Below, piece after piece: positions 12,701 to 24,970 of a stretch of DNA of 64,000 bases (the stretch's first letter is position 1; each line of letters opens with the position of its first letter). A program made the translations under genes and the position numbers. Location of the stretch: positions 548,201,219 through 548,265,218 of the forward strand of contig OY728166.1 in assembly GCA_963277665.1 (NCBI GenBank), given 5' to 3'. The notes under the pieces were generated by a model. The model was not told the origin of the DNA. It saw nothing but the letters and a program-made list of their open reading frames with translations, and did no database searches. The DNA is from Viscum album. Lineage: Eukaryota > Streptophyta > Magnoliopsida > Santalales > Viscaceae.

Positions 12701-15700
12701 ACATTAAACATAAATAACCTATTATTCAATTCAATATGAATGTAATCCTTGACCACATTATAGTCCAAGGAATATGACATGAAACTATGATACAAATATT
12801 ATAAAAATTACATGAAATATAACTATAGAAGAATGAAACATATAGAAATTTATACTAAATGTATGAATGGGGAATTCGAGAAAAATATAAATAATTTTTA
12901 ATTGTGATTTATATAAAGTTATTGTGGTTATTATAAGAAACAAAATACCCATGGGATAATATGGAACATAACTCATACCCTCCCCCACACCCATGGAAAG
13001 TCCCACAACTAAGATAACCCTTACAATGTAATTCTATAATGTTCATGTGGCTTGAAATCCAATGGATATTCAAAAAACCTCTTTTCACCTAACATAAATT
13101 CCCCCTGTTCTACACCACATCATTATCTGCATCAATATTTACCAAGGTCTGCACCCCTTCCGGAATCACTTCATATGTCACCATCTATAAATAAACCTAT
13201 AACACTACCATAAGGGAGGATGATAAGGTATAAATGATGATCATATGATCAATCGTGGGATGGTATTCTCACATAGGAATATACCAATCATCTTTAATCT
13301 CTAAGATGAATATCTCATCATATTATGAAATGGAAATACTAAAAAGGAAAGGAGACACATAGATCAAGTGGAACATCTAGAAAAAATAAAATTCAATCAA
13401 TTCTCTGTTGTTCCATAGATATAAAAAACATTATATTAAAGTCACATAATCATAAATTAACATAATATTTGACAATAATTAATTTATAAAATCATACTAA
13501 ATAGAATATTACACATCAAAGGACCTTAAATTTACATATCCTTATGATGTTAGAGCAAGGTCTATGACATATCCCCTAACATATCATTGTCTAATTAATA
13601 TCAGGTCTTATACATTAACCACGTTTTATGATACAAACCCTCTATGTAAGACACAGGTCTCTAAATACATCATAATTTTATAAATATATGTGGCTTAATT
13701 CCTATGCATAAATGATACATAGTTTTTCGATGATCCCTTCTCTTAGGAATGGCCATATGTTCCCCCACTACTTTTATTTTCCTATTTTTTCATGGTATTT
13801 TACCCTTATAGTTATTTAATATAATTAATGATTTATTACTTGTTCAATATGGGTTTATAATTCTTCTTTCAAGAGAAAAAACAAATTAATGATATCCATA
13901 TATGTATCGAAGAATAATCAATGTTTAATGAGTATGAAATTCAAGAATGTTTTCAAATATACTTATCTACTCACACACAAAAAATATATCATTTCCTATG
14001 AAATTCAACCACATATAGAATGATATATATGAAAAAAAATATTTAATGTACCTATGTTCCATCCCAAGTAACATTAAACTATATGTATATCATCATTTTA
14101 TCAGGATGTTAAACTACACAATGTGGTCTTATTCACCGTAATACGAAAATATTGTACTTGGATTTCTAATCCCAACATCTAATCTATGTGTAACCCAGAT
14201 ATACATGAAGGAATTCTAATTCACTTAACCTCCACATTTTCTTCAGTTTAACCATCTTAGTTGGTAAACTCACTAATTAAGGTGGGTTTTCATTCATTGT
14301 CCCCATACAACGGAAAGATATTTCAAATCTACATGTTTGATGATTCCTCCTTCCATAAGATACATAATGTCTATGGAGACAAGATACCATCAGCCTAGCC
14401 ATGAATTATTCATCAAATTCATGTCATATTCCCCTTTGTGTGTGGGACCTAGATTCACAACATAAATTATTTTATAGATTATTCATATATGTAGAATCTT
14501 TGTGAACATAAACATTAATAACAATTTTCTTATGAAATAAATGACAAAAAATAATGAATATTTAATGGTTCTATTAGCATGAATATAAAATTTGTAATTT
14601 TCTATTGAGGTTTTAAATAATAGAATTGAGATTATTATTCAAAAGGGTAAAATATCCCTAAAATATTTGAATAGGATCCCCATTCATGGATATAGTTTTA
14701 TAAACATTATACTCATTGAAATTTGGATTCTGATATATATAAAAAAATTACAAGACAAGTATTTATATAAACTATGAAACCATAAAAACTTGAATATTAA
14801 TATTTTTATAACCTTAATGTATATAAACTATAATATAATGGAATGAAGTACATATTTTTGAGATAATATAATATGTGACATGTAAATAAGTAATGTATTC
14901 AATCACTGAGACTTTCTAATAAACACATAATAAAAAATTTATAATAAACGAAAAATAATAAATTACTTTACCACTTAATACATGTAATAGGTTTCTTGAG
15001 AGAATGTGTAGTGTTTACATTCAAGAAAAAATTAACTACAATCATTTGGTATAATTTTAGGAATATGAATAAAAAGAGGCACATGGATTATAGGGGCCAG
15101 TATTGCTCTTATCAAATAGAAACAAATTTCTCACCTGACACAAAGGATAGGGAAAAAGTTGGATTAATTCTTATCTAAATGATGATCATGGAAATAAACT
15201 ATAATAAAAAACACATGAATGAAAAATATTGTTCAACATTTATGATGAGATCACATATTTAGATTGAATGGAATTATATGTTGGTTTGTGATTCCCCACA
15301 CAAAAATTCCACATATTACCTACAACTTGACTTAGAAAATGTACACAATTCATGGTGGGTTGACCTCTAAAAGATAATTCCCATTAAGAATAATTTTATA
15401 CTTCTATTAATTCCACATAATTTATTTTATTCCTTATTAAACAGTAACCTCTCCTCTTTTATAAATATATATAATATGTTCATTAACATATCATAATGGA
15501 GCCCCTGTAGTAGAATATGATAATGTTATATTTTCATATAATCAATCTTATTATTTTTCTATGTAATAATTGGAAATAATACATACTAATAACAATTTAA
15601 TAAATCATCATAATCAATACCATTTCATTAAAATTGATAATATCTCCATTGATTTTTTTGAATGGATCTAACTTAGTGTGGGGAAAGGTCTAATTAACAA

Positions 15701-16140
15701 TTATCCACCATGTAATACCCAAATGAATTTACATTGTCCCAAAATAGATCCTTTTAAATTCCAAGAATTATTTATCAATAATGTTGTGGTGGTTTCTTGG
15801 TTACTAATGATTATCATATTCCCACACATCGCAACCCTGTTCATTATGGCCCATGTATTCTTATGTTATGTTTTACCATTTTCATCTTCCCAAAAATTTA
15901 TATTTTTAAATTCACCCTTAATGATATATTATTTCCCTTCTTAATTAGTTTAGATGTATACTCATTATTATTAGCACATGTACTCACTATATTGAGAAAC
16001 ATATTATCATGATAAAAAAACAACATTGAGATGACCCCCCCCCCATTAAGAAAAAAATATTTATTAATGATCCTTATCTTGGTTTAAAACTCAACATGTC
16101 ATTACTTTCTACATCCGTATTAAATATTTACACCAAGACT
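6781..16140. other. AT-rich intergenic DNA, no gene recognised
   Basis: About 9.4 kb of AT-rich sequence, very poor in CG dinucleotides, with abundant short A/T runs and no open frame that reads like protein on either strand. Slightly richer patches (about 13080-13260 and 14170-14460) could be ancient transposon sequence, but I recognise no domain in them. The short frames here are those expected by chance. A poly-C run sits near 16035. Confidence 0.6.
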
Positions 16141-16144
16141 CCAC

Positions 16145-16625
16145 TATAAGAATCAAAATTCATATGTTTATAACCTCATTATGATAAAAATATTCATTGA
16201 ATTGATATTTTCCCTTTGATATCAATCATTTTGAATCGAGATCCCTCTCTTGGTGATAAATTATTGGATTCAATATCCTCCTATTGCTTACAAAATAGTT
16301 GATTTGATATCCACCTCATAGAAATAATATATTTTCAATGATTTTCCCTTTAGTAAAAAAATAATTAAGTGGATATTGTCTTCTAGGATAAAAATTAATC
16401 GATTTGTGACCCCCATATAGTAAAATATGCCATGGATCAAAGTTATCCTCTTGGTGTCAAATACCTTGATTCATGTTCTATATCTTATTAATAAAACCCT
16501 TGATTTGTGACTCTCCTCTAGGTATCTAGATCATTAAGTTGATATCCTTTTCTGGGTAAGAAATTTGTTGTTCTAATTTTGTCCACTTGGTATATTGTTC
16601 CTATGGTTAATATCCATAACTTACT
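16145..16625. repeat. Degenerate minisatellite, unit about 33 bp
   Basis: A phrase like TTGATTTGATATCCTCCTCTTGGTA.. recurs near 16201, 16231, 16264, 16300, 16334, 16365, 16398, 16433, 16468, 16501, 16533 and 16566. Spacings are 30-36 bp, mostly 32-35. Units are strongly diverged, so the array is old. It has no coding potential. Confidence 0.7.
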
Positions 16626-17110
16626 AATAACATATTCATGTTGAGAACCTCTTCATTTTAAGATTCCTCTAGCTATGTTTTCTCTAAAAGCATACCAGAA
16701 ACAAAATAAGGCCATTATTGTAATCAATTATACCTCAGAATTGGTTTCTATTCATTTGGAAATAATCTAATATGGGTGTGTCATTTTCATTTACATAAAT
16801 TTGAAGAACCTTTTTGTTTTTTAAACAAATTTTTTTATTTGTTAAAAACTAAATTTTTTGTGGAAGAATGTTTTTGAGTTACTGAATGTTGATGTTGTTT
16901 CTTGCTGAATATTTCCATAAAAAATATTATATTGAAGAATAAGAAGGAAGAAGTTAATAAAGTATCTCAAACTTTCTTATCAAAATCCGACGATGAATTA
17001 AAGATCTTAAAGTTCCAACATATCATGAAAAGCCTCATGATAAAAACTGTTGATGAAATTGTGAAATGTATTGATGTATTTCACTAAGATAAATTCTGAG
17101 AAAAATAGGA

Positions 17111-17786
17111 GTCTACTTACTGAGCCGGATGTTTGGAGTCAAATTGCTGAGCCTAAATATTCGGAGTCTACTAGCTGAGCCTGTAGTTCGGAGTCTACCT
17201 CCTAAGCCAGAAATTTTTAGTCTACTTGTTCAGCTAGAAGTTCGAAGTCGACTTGCTAAACCTGGAGTTTTGAGTCTAAATTCTAAAACCCGAATTTCAG
17301 AGTCTACTTGCTAAACCTGATGATTCTAGTCTACTTGTTGAGCCTGAAGATTCATGGTATACTTTTTGTGATTGAAGTTTGGAGTCTATATACTAAACTT
17401 GAAGTTCAGAGTGTACTTCCTGAACCAAAAATTCTGAGTGTACTTCATGAACCTGAAGTTCGGAGTCTACTGTCTGAACCATAAATTCGGAGTGTACTTC
17501 ATGAACCAAAAATTCAGAGTGTACCTCTTGAGCTAGAAATTTGGAGAGTACATCCTGAGCCAGAAATTCGGAGTGTACTTCCTGACCATGAAATTCAGAG
17601 TGTACTTCCTGAACCCAAAATTCAGAGTGTACTTCCTGAACCAGAAATTTGGAGTGTACATATTGAACTTTAAATTTGGAGTGTACTTCCTAAGACATAA
17701 ATTCATAGTGTACTTCCTAATCAAGAAATTCTTAGTGTACTTCATGGACCAGAAATTCGAAGTGTACACACTAAACCAAAAATTTT
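17111..17786. repeat. 27-bp minisatellite (about 25 units)
   Basis: The unit is like TTCGGAGTGTACTTCCTGAA + CCAGAAA. The word GTGTAC/GTCTAC falls at 17111, 17138, 17411, 17438, 17465, 17492, 17519, 17546 (as GAGTAC) and 17573. Spacing between neighbours is exactly 27 bp over long runs. Left units carry GTCTACTTGCTGAGCC and right units GTGTACTTCCTGAACC, so two subfamilies are arranged in order. Because 27 is a multiple of 3, long repetitive frames appear on both strands; these are a by-product and not genes. Confidence 0.92.
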
Positions 17787-17896
17787 GAATGACAATCCTG
17801 AGCAACATACTGAGAAATTCGGAATGACAATCTTGAGAAAAATACTGATAAATTTAGAATGACAATCCTGAGCAACATTATAAGAAATTCGGAATA
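17787..17896. repeat. 35-bp tandem repeat (3 units)
   Basis: GAATGACAATC begins at 17787, 17822 and 17857, and a partial fourth begins at 17892: exactly 35 bp each time. It abuts the 27-bp array and ends in AGAAATTCG, resembling the AAATTCGG of that array, so it may derive from it. Confidence 0.85.
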
Positions 17897-18068
17897 AAAA
17901 TTCTATGTTCAAGAAAACCAGAATTTAATCTTTTCCAAAATCTTGGAGAAATTTTTGGAAATTTGAATTAGTCAAATATTGAAGATTAAATGCGAGAGAT
18001 TTTACGAAGATTTTTGAAATTTGAAGAAGTGGGATAATTTTCATGATTCCCGCCTTTTTTTCTGAGTT

Positions 18069-18085
18069 TAATATAAATATGAGCT
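18069..18085 (+). promoter_or_regulatory. Possible TATA box of the copia-like LTR
   Basis: TTTAATATAAATATGAG precedes a short GC-mixed stretch, GCTCATTTAAAACTTT. It lies between the 27-bp array upstream and the 88-bp array downstream, as expected for a U3/R boundary. The call rests only on the motif and its position; A/T boxes are common in this DNA. Confidence 0.25.
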
Positions 18086-18244
18086 TATATCATTTGCTCA
18101 TTTAAAACTTTTTATATATGCAGAAAAGGCAGAGCACTGGAGAATTTAATGTGAGAAGAATCTACCATCTTGAAAAAGTTTTCAGGAGTATTGGAGAAGA
18201 AGAGAATTAGAGCCATAATGTACATGTTGAGAGGTTTGAATTCA

Positions 18245-18712
18245 GAAGTTCGGATTGAAGAAATCCGGATTGAATATTCGGAGTGGGAATTTATTCAATA
18301 TCATTATTATATTACTGATAAGACTGGGTTCAGAAAATCAGATTCATGAAATCCGGATTGAATATTTGATGTGGGCATTTCTTCGGAATCATTATTATGT
18401 TACTGAGAAGACCGGGTTCAAAAAATCGGATTCATGAAATCTGGATTGAATATTCAGATTGGTCATTTCTTCAGAATCATTATTATCTTGCAGAGAAGAC
18501 CGGTTTCAAGAAATCAGATCCATGTAATCTAGATTGAATATTTGGATTGGGAATTTGTTCGGAATCATTATTATCTTATTGAGAAAACCCGGTTCAGAAA
18601 ATCGAATTCAAGAAATCTGGATTGAATATTCGGAGTGGGAATTTCTACAAAATCATTATCTTCCTTACTGAGAATTTCAGTTCCAGAAAATCAGATCCAT
18701 GAAAACAGATTA
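18245..18712 (+). repeat. 88-bp tandem repeat (5 units)
   Basis: TGAATATT begins at 18271, 18359, 18447, 18535 and 18623: four consecutive intervals of exactly 88 bp. Each unit contains ATTCATGAAATCCGGATTG, TTTCTTCGGAATCATTATTA and GAGAAGACCGGGTTCA. Units differ by scattered substitutions but almost no indels. 88 is not a multiple of 3, so no frame runs through it. It lies downstream of the putative TATA box, hence in the R/U5 part of the candidate LTR. Confidence 0.93.
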
Positions 18713-19167
18713 AAGATTCAGATTCATCATTTTTTATGAGCATTTGTGGAGCATCTTATCAAAGTTCTTATTCTTGTTTTTGGCTCATTTTTTCTTTAAG
18801 GATACACTGTAAACTGACGGGAGTCAGTATAATCATTCCTATCGAGAGATGGATGGTGTCCAATGGGAGTTGGCACAAGTTGTATTCACTTCTTCATCAT
18901 ATTGGATTTCCATAGACCCATGGGAGTTGCTATGGAAAGGACTTAGGATCTCTTATTGAGGCAGAACCTTTTAGATATTGGGTGTCTTTCTTGATTTAAC
19001 ATTCTTGCGTGCTTGAATTTCTTCCTAAAGATTGATAAGGGAATAAATCTTAACAAGTTTAAGGGGTTGAGTTTCTTTATGTTTTGAAACTTTTATAAAG
19101 TTAAACAACTGATTCAACCCCCCCCCCCTTCTCCATTTTTATTCTATCCTTGGAACATCAAAATTTC

Positions 19168-19179
19168 TGGCATCAAAAT
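19168..19179 (+). other. PBS-like site after the copia-type LTR
   Basis: TGGCATCAAAAT compared with the plant copia PBS TGGTATCAGAGC: 8 of 12 positions agree. It lies 8-11 bp after the candidate LTR end. This is weak evidence that gains value only with the LTR call. Confidence 0.25.
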
Positions 19180-21972
19180 TCTCAAAGAGACCATTTTATA
19201 ATTATAACATAGAATACAAGATATTTAATATTTACCAAGCTCTATAAGGAATATACCATATAAGTAACCTTGATCAAGGTGATTTCTCACCAACTGAAGT
19301 ATGGAGATCCTTTAACGACATTTAAAAATTTAGTTTTATGTTAGATATAATCCCAAATTAAGAGAAGGTTATGAAACCTCTAATTTATAGAATTAAAGTG
19401 AATGATATAATTAAATGAATTTATAATGGTGTCTTGGATTCCATTGGGCCAATCAAAACATAGTCTAGAAGTGTAAACTATTTTCATGGGTAAATTATTC
19501 CATAATCATTATGTTGAGACCTCATGGAACTAAATTACATAGCCTGCTAAATTGTGTTTCCTACTTAAATTTGGAAAAATATTTTGGATTATTTTATAAA
19601 ACAATGGTAAATCAAAATTTGAATTCCTTTTATTAAAATGTGAATATCGAAACATTTAAATTTAGAGAATCTTATTTTTAAATATAGATGGTAATGTATG
19701 CAAATTTGGACATTAATGGAATAAATGTGATTTCATGAAAAAAAGAGTTTTTCATTGTAAGAATTATACTTATACATGGTCAAATGGAATATATGTTCTA
19801 GAAAAATAATATTTTTTCATATCAGACACTATATAAATTTCCTTATATGCACATTAAAATAGAATACACACACCCAATTCCACCTTATAGAATTCGATAT
19901 ACATCTTCCATTCACCCACATCAGATTGGCCAATTCCATATACCATTTTTATACAATAGATTAGCTATTCCATTACCACATTCTAGATATCATGTTTCCA
20001 CTAGTTCTCACACAATATTATGTACTATTTTCCATTTACTAGATTCAAAATTCCATTATCAACACACTAATTTAATCATAACCCATAGAGAATTGTTATA
20101 TAGTCATGAAAAAATTAACTAATTTTACAAAAACATTTTTGGACTCATTAATTTTTTCTCTAAATACACCAAGAACCATAAAACATTGGGTTATGTGTAT
20201 TTAGATTTATTTGTCTTAAGTAAAAAATATTAAATATAGAAGTTATTAATTATTTATGTAATTATTCACACCTCCTTATGTAAAACTCCCAAAAAATCCT
20301 TCTCTTACAGGTGTGTAGTCACTCCAAACAATGTGGGAATCTAACAAATATAATATATTGTGATGATGCCAATATGGGATGTGCAAACACTGTTATTTTG
20401 GGAAATAATTGAATCAAATATACTAATGGAACCTTAATTATTAATGGAATTATGTACATATAAAATTAATAATCTTGTGTGAGACCTCTAACAAGGAATA
20501 CATAGGAATAATTTCCTCACTCCATTACAAAGTCTCTGAATATGAAGACTCCAATACTTTTGAATAATTTTTCTATCATTTACAAGTATTTTGTGTTTAA
20601 GTGTGAAACAAGAAGGCGTGTTCTTCAGTATCTCCCAACATATCTCTCAATGACACAAAAAATTGCCACATCATCATAAACATGTATATAATGGGATATG
20701 TACCCTAATGGGATCTCTCTAACCCTAGTTTATAAACTATGGACTATGATCTATTCATAAATATTCATGTGTGTATCTTAACATTGACATAATGGAATGA
20801 AAAATCCACAAACATAGGTGTCCGTAATTTTATTCAATTATATGAATCTCTCTCAAATTATTATAAAACCATCAATGGATAGATGTTAACATATATCAGG
20901 TAACTCTTACCCTTGATATATATTCCTATAATTATGTATCTTTTGAATCATATCATGTAGTTCACCTACCATTCCTATGTTTATCTAGAAAACATGAATA
21001 CCAGGTTTCTAATATAACGTAAGACCAGATTTTCTCTAATTATAACACATTGTCCATGAATCTAGTAATCGTTATCTTTTCCTTACAATCAATAGGTTGA
21101 ATATGAATATTAATGGTCCCTTAATTTGGTGTAAGAAACATACATTCACTAACCCATATATGTGTATGAATCAGAAAGTGAAAGGAACTCCCTTGCATGG
21201 GCCACCTAAGGGGGTTGGGATACATGACCTCAACCACACCACCATATATGCTAGAGGCTACTGACATGTGGTGATGACCTAATAATGTTATTTTACAAAC
21301 TATTTCCTTTAAAATGTATTATGTGTTTTATGACTAATTCTATAAAAAAATCATCATATCCCATCCATATAGAGGAAATCAAATGAACTTATAGACATCG
21401 AACTAGGAGAAATATAGGCCCCCATGTCTCTAACTTAATAGAAGAAATAGTCTATATAATGTAATAAAATAAATATATTTTTAGTGGTGTATTAAAATTA
21501 ATAAAACCCATACATAATAATTAACACACTAGTTGTTAAATACATATGAATAACTTGATATATTAAATAAATAGATTATTTTTTAAATCACATAGCATCC
21601 AACTGAATCCTAAACCTCCATTAGCTTCTAAACTTGTATAAAGTATCCATATTTATACTATAACTATTATCTGATTGGAAACATGAAGGGCTTCTCATGG
21701 ATAATGGATGTCATTTCTCATACATAGATATAGAGTGAGTCCAATTACCATTTATGTATCCCCAATGAATCAAATATCTTGTGTGCTACTATGATAAATT
21801 CGATATGCACGAAATACATATATAAAGTGTATTCATTCATGTGACAAAATACACCTAGAATCATACCACATATTTACACTAAATTATACCTATTTTAATA
21901 CCATGTCTAGATCCAACTCATTCCAAAACTCATAAAAATTCCGCATCAACTCCGTGTCAGAATCTCTGCCAT
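19176..21972. other. AT-rich intergenic DNA, no gene recognised
   Basis: No protein-like frame and no tandem array longer than simple A/T runs. If the copia-type LTR is a 5' LTR, its internal region would begin here, but I see no gag or pol residue pattern. Confidence 0.5.
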
Positions 21973-23535
21973 GTCATGACCCAAAAACTACAAACCTCGA
22001 CACCATACTAGAAGAAACATAAATTGGGCTCTCATTAACACATGTATCACATGGACCATGCATGTAACTCAAATCATGACCATGTCAAATACCCTAAACT
22101 ATACCTATATGCTTAGGGTGATCCATCATGTCACCCAAACCCTTCCCCTGAGAATTTGGGGAGGTCAACCTTGGACAGTAGCCCATAATATTGGGTTTCG
22201 GTGTGGAAACCATTAGTCGTAGAGACCCATCCACATAGAATCTGTTGAGGCCAACATCAAGAACCCAACACCTACAGCAATCATCAAATTATTATAACAA
22301 TGGAACATTAACATAAATAAGATGTTAACCAAGAGAGATTGTATGGTCAATGACCCTACCTCAAGAATAATTTTTTTCATTTAATTAACCTTTAAGACAT
22401 CACATAGTAAGACCATCCAAGTAACACTACATTATCGAGTCCATTAATCACATTTTTCATCACTACCAATTAATTAAAATTAATAATAATTTATTAATAA
22501 ATTTAATCAAAAGTAACCTAAATCCTAACAACCCACCCAACGACCCACTAAATCCATTTATGGTTTTTTAAAACCTCCAACATGTCCCTCATAACCTCTA
22601 TAATCCATATACATCCTCATGATAACAAATTAATAATATTTAAATAAAATTTATGATTTTTATAATTAGTCAAAACCCCCTTGGGTGGTCTAACGATATT
22701 TGAATCATATGAAACTAATCATCCACTACCAACACAACCCTGGGCTAATGCTTCACAAAATCCATAATTAAAAAACAAAAATTAATTATAATTTTTATAA
22801 AAATTCTCTATAACACACTATTAACGTCAATGGGAATCATAGAATACAGAATATGATGAATTTTGACATGATTTAAACCTTTGGATACATCCACTAAAAG
22901 ACACACATGAATAACCCATAAAGTGTGATGATTTCTTTATGCTCTGGTGAAATTATCCATCAAAAATCAACCCATTTAAGATAAATATATTGAAGAATGA
23001 AGGAAAAAAACAATTTGGAGAATGGGGATATCATACCTCAAATTAGAGAGATAAAACACTCAAGAATTTATTAGACCAAATAATATATAAGGGGGAAATG
23101 AGGAGAAAATAAGTTTCTCTAAACACTATTTCATGGATAGAAGAGTAAAACCCTAAGGGAGTTCCATATAAGAACACCGAGAAGGGATCAAAACTATACT
23201 CAATTAATTGAGTTTTTAAAAACCCCAGGGTATCACTTGGGGGCCACTAGTGATCTGGTGGGATTAGAATGTTATCCATACACACTTTCCAGACCACTAA
23301 ATTGTCATTGGATATACTATTTTCCAACAGAAACCATGACCCATTTTCTGTTCCCCTCGGAGATCATGACCAACCTCCTTGTCCCCAATACATGTATAAA
23401 ACATACCCGTGAGAGTTTCAATGGTTTATAATTCTATTATTAATCTCACCTCTCAAGGTGAGGATGTCATCAAATAGAAAAATTTAAACTCCATCATAAT
23501 TTTAGAAAATGTGATGTATTAGGGTTTTATAATCT
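21973..23535 (-). repeat. LTR-like repeat, family 3, copy 1
   Basis: Begins TGTCATGACCCAAAA, the kind of edge seen at plant Ty3 LTRs (element B begins TGTCACGACCCC). It ends near TTATAATCTCCCC, where the minus strand has a purine run that could be a PPT. The core is clearly homologous to 46690-47910. Paired phrases include TGTATCACATGGA / TGTGTCACATGGA, TATGGTCAATGACCCTACC / CATGGTCAATGCCCCTACA and TAAATCCTAACAACCCAC / TAAATCCTAACAACACAC. A weak PBS-like string (CTCTGCCA) precedes the left edge. Whether it is a 5' LTR, a 3' LTR or a solo LTR is unresolved. Confidence 0.5.
23445..23462. other. Perfect 6-bp inverted repeat (CTCACC..GGTGAG)
   Basis: CTCACC TCTCAA GGTGAG can form a hairpin with a 6-nt loop. 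It sits near the right (U3) end of the family 3 repeat. Function unknown. Confidence 0.5.
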
Positions 23536-24518
23536 CCCCACCATAATACTGTTCATATTGAAGTTGACATTTTCAAACTATAACTATGTATTACAATCTA
23601 ACATGATATAAAACATAGCATGATTGGTCCATTATTCATCCTTAATCATCAAACATTTTTTCACTATTCAATTCTACTACCTATCCTAATGCACATGATC
23701 TTTTCGAAAACACTTGACTTGATCATAAAGAATTTTCAAAAACACCCTGAATGGATTTATTGACACTATATACAAATCAATAAATCCAATTTAAACTGAA
23801 ACAAATTGTTTACCTCCTCTTACCAAATTCCCTTGAAACAACCATGCCACACCAAAAAAAGACACTAACAACATCTTTTATCATGATGCCTATCTCTAAA
23901 TGCATATTGTGAAAATCCATCTATGCACACCATAGTATAAACCTATCATCTGGTGTTATCTCTTTATTAGAAAATAAATTAAAAGAACAATTGTCATGTT
24001 TTACTTCATGCATTGATGCATTGTCCTCATGGATTCTGATTTGATCACCAACAATAGTTTTGATCTTGCGTCAGGCGCTAGAACACTACCTAATACCCCA
24101 TACGAGTCTAAACTATCATTTAATAGAGAGTATATTTAACCTAATATCATAGAAAATAAATTAAGATAATTATACAATGATCATCCATATATTTAACACA
24201 TATAACCATGACCCCCCTTACACGAGTGTCGCATCAGCAAGACTAATATCCAACTCCCTAATATGCATGAATCCTTATCATCAAATAACCATACCTTTTT
24301 GTTGATTTTCATGAATTTATTCTATCCATCACTGAACATGGTGTATATATGGGGTTTTCACTAATCTAACTTTACTGTCACTCTATGTATAATTCATCAC
24401 CTAACCTAGTCTCATCAGAACATCGTCAATGATTTCTATTAAAAAGGACACAAAAAATGATTTTTAGAATTTTTATTTCTGATGGAATACTACAAATCTT
24501 TTAGATCATCCCATAACT
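23536..24518. other. Pre-insertion DNA left of element B
   Basis: This is continuous with 37473 onward once element B is removed. The composition is slightly richer than the deserts (for example near 24060-24120), and it might be decayed Ty3 interior belonging to the family 3 repeat, but I cannot read any domain in either strand. Confidence 0.4.
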
Positions 24519-24523
24519 CTACC
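24519..24523. repeat. Target-site duplication CTACC (left)
   Basis: CTACC immediately before the TG of the left LTR, and the same five bases immediately after the CA of the right LTR at 37468-37472. Confidence 0.95.
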
Positions 24524-24910
24524 TGTCACGACCCCCTCCCCACAAAGTGTACCCCTCCTGGGCCGGCAATCTGAAAAGGGAGATAATGACCCCCGAGTCC
24601 CGCCTCTAGTAGGCCCCGGGTTGGCGACTAGCACCGAGGGTATAATAACATACAAATGGGAGGCATTACCCTCTAAGAGAACACATGCAGGAGAGAGAGA
24701 TAGAATATACTCCAATTAACCCCAACTCAGAACTGAAATATAAAAGGAAACCAAGTACATATATGAAATTTCATGCAAAAGTACTACAACTGAAAGGGGA
24801 AACTAAAAGTACCCAAAAGAAGGTAAAACGACAGCGACCACAAGCCCGAACAACTCCTCCTCCAACCGCAAGCTAGTAGTAACCAGCTTGATCTCCAACC
24901 TGCTCCAAGT

Positions 24911-24970
24911 GACCTGAAAAACAGTTTATATGTACATAGGGTGAGTATAACAGTATACTCAGTAGGATCC
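24911..24970 (-). promoter_or_regulatory. Conserved LTR box, element B 3' LTR
   Basis: On the minus strand: CCTACTGAGTATACTGTTAT, then ACTCACCC, then about 20 bp, then TTTTTCAGGTCAC. The order 'ACTGAG - CTCACCC - pyrimidines - CAGGT' recurs in all five chromovirus LTR copies in this window, across two families that share little else. CAG|GT has the look of a 3' splice acceptor or processing element. The role is inferred only from conservation. Confidence 0.45.

Larger units (their letters stand above)
16886..19160 (+). mobile_element. Candidate Ty1/copia-type LTR (plus strand), rich in tandem repeats
   Basis: The stretch starts TGTTGATGTTG and ends near TGGAACA(TCA). Just before the end is a poly-C phrase, GATTCAACCCCCCCC..TTCT, which I know from the 3' ends of plant copia LTRs. 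It is followed 8-11 bp later by TGGCATCA, a plausible decayed TGGTATCA primer site. An A/T box (ATATAAATAT, 18071-18080) is followed by GCTCATTTAAAACTTT, a plausible promoter and R-region start. No copia pol is recognisable downstream, so this is either a solo LTR or a remnant. The left boundary is a guess from TGTTGATG. The whole could instead be a repeat-rich fragment of another element. Confidence 0.42.

Noticed and set aside
15678..15944. Plus-strand frame of 88 codons with hydrophobic runs
   Set aside because: Hydrophobicity follows from T-rich codons in AT-rich DNA. There is no recognisable family, and an overlapping frame of similar length exists.
16033..16045. Poly-C runs near 16035 and 19119 as regulatory G-quadruplex sites
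   Set aside because: Single homopolymer runs without the spaced G-tract pattern. The second is better explained as part of the copia-type LTR end.
17533..17808. Long repetitive frames on both strands at 17533-17808 (91 codons minus; 71 codons plus at 17573-17788)
   Set aside because: They arise because the 27-bp unit is a multiple of three and lacks stops. Both strands are open at once, and there is no start context or family.
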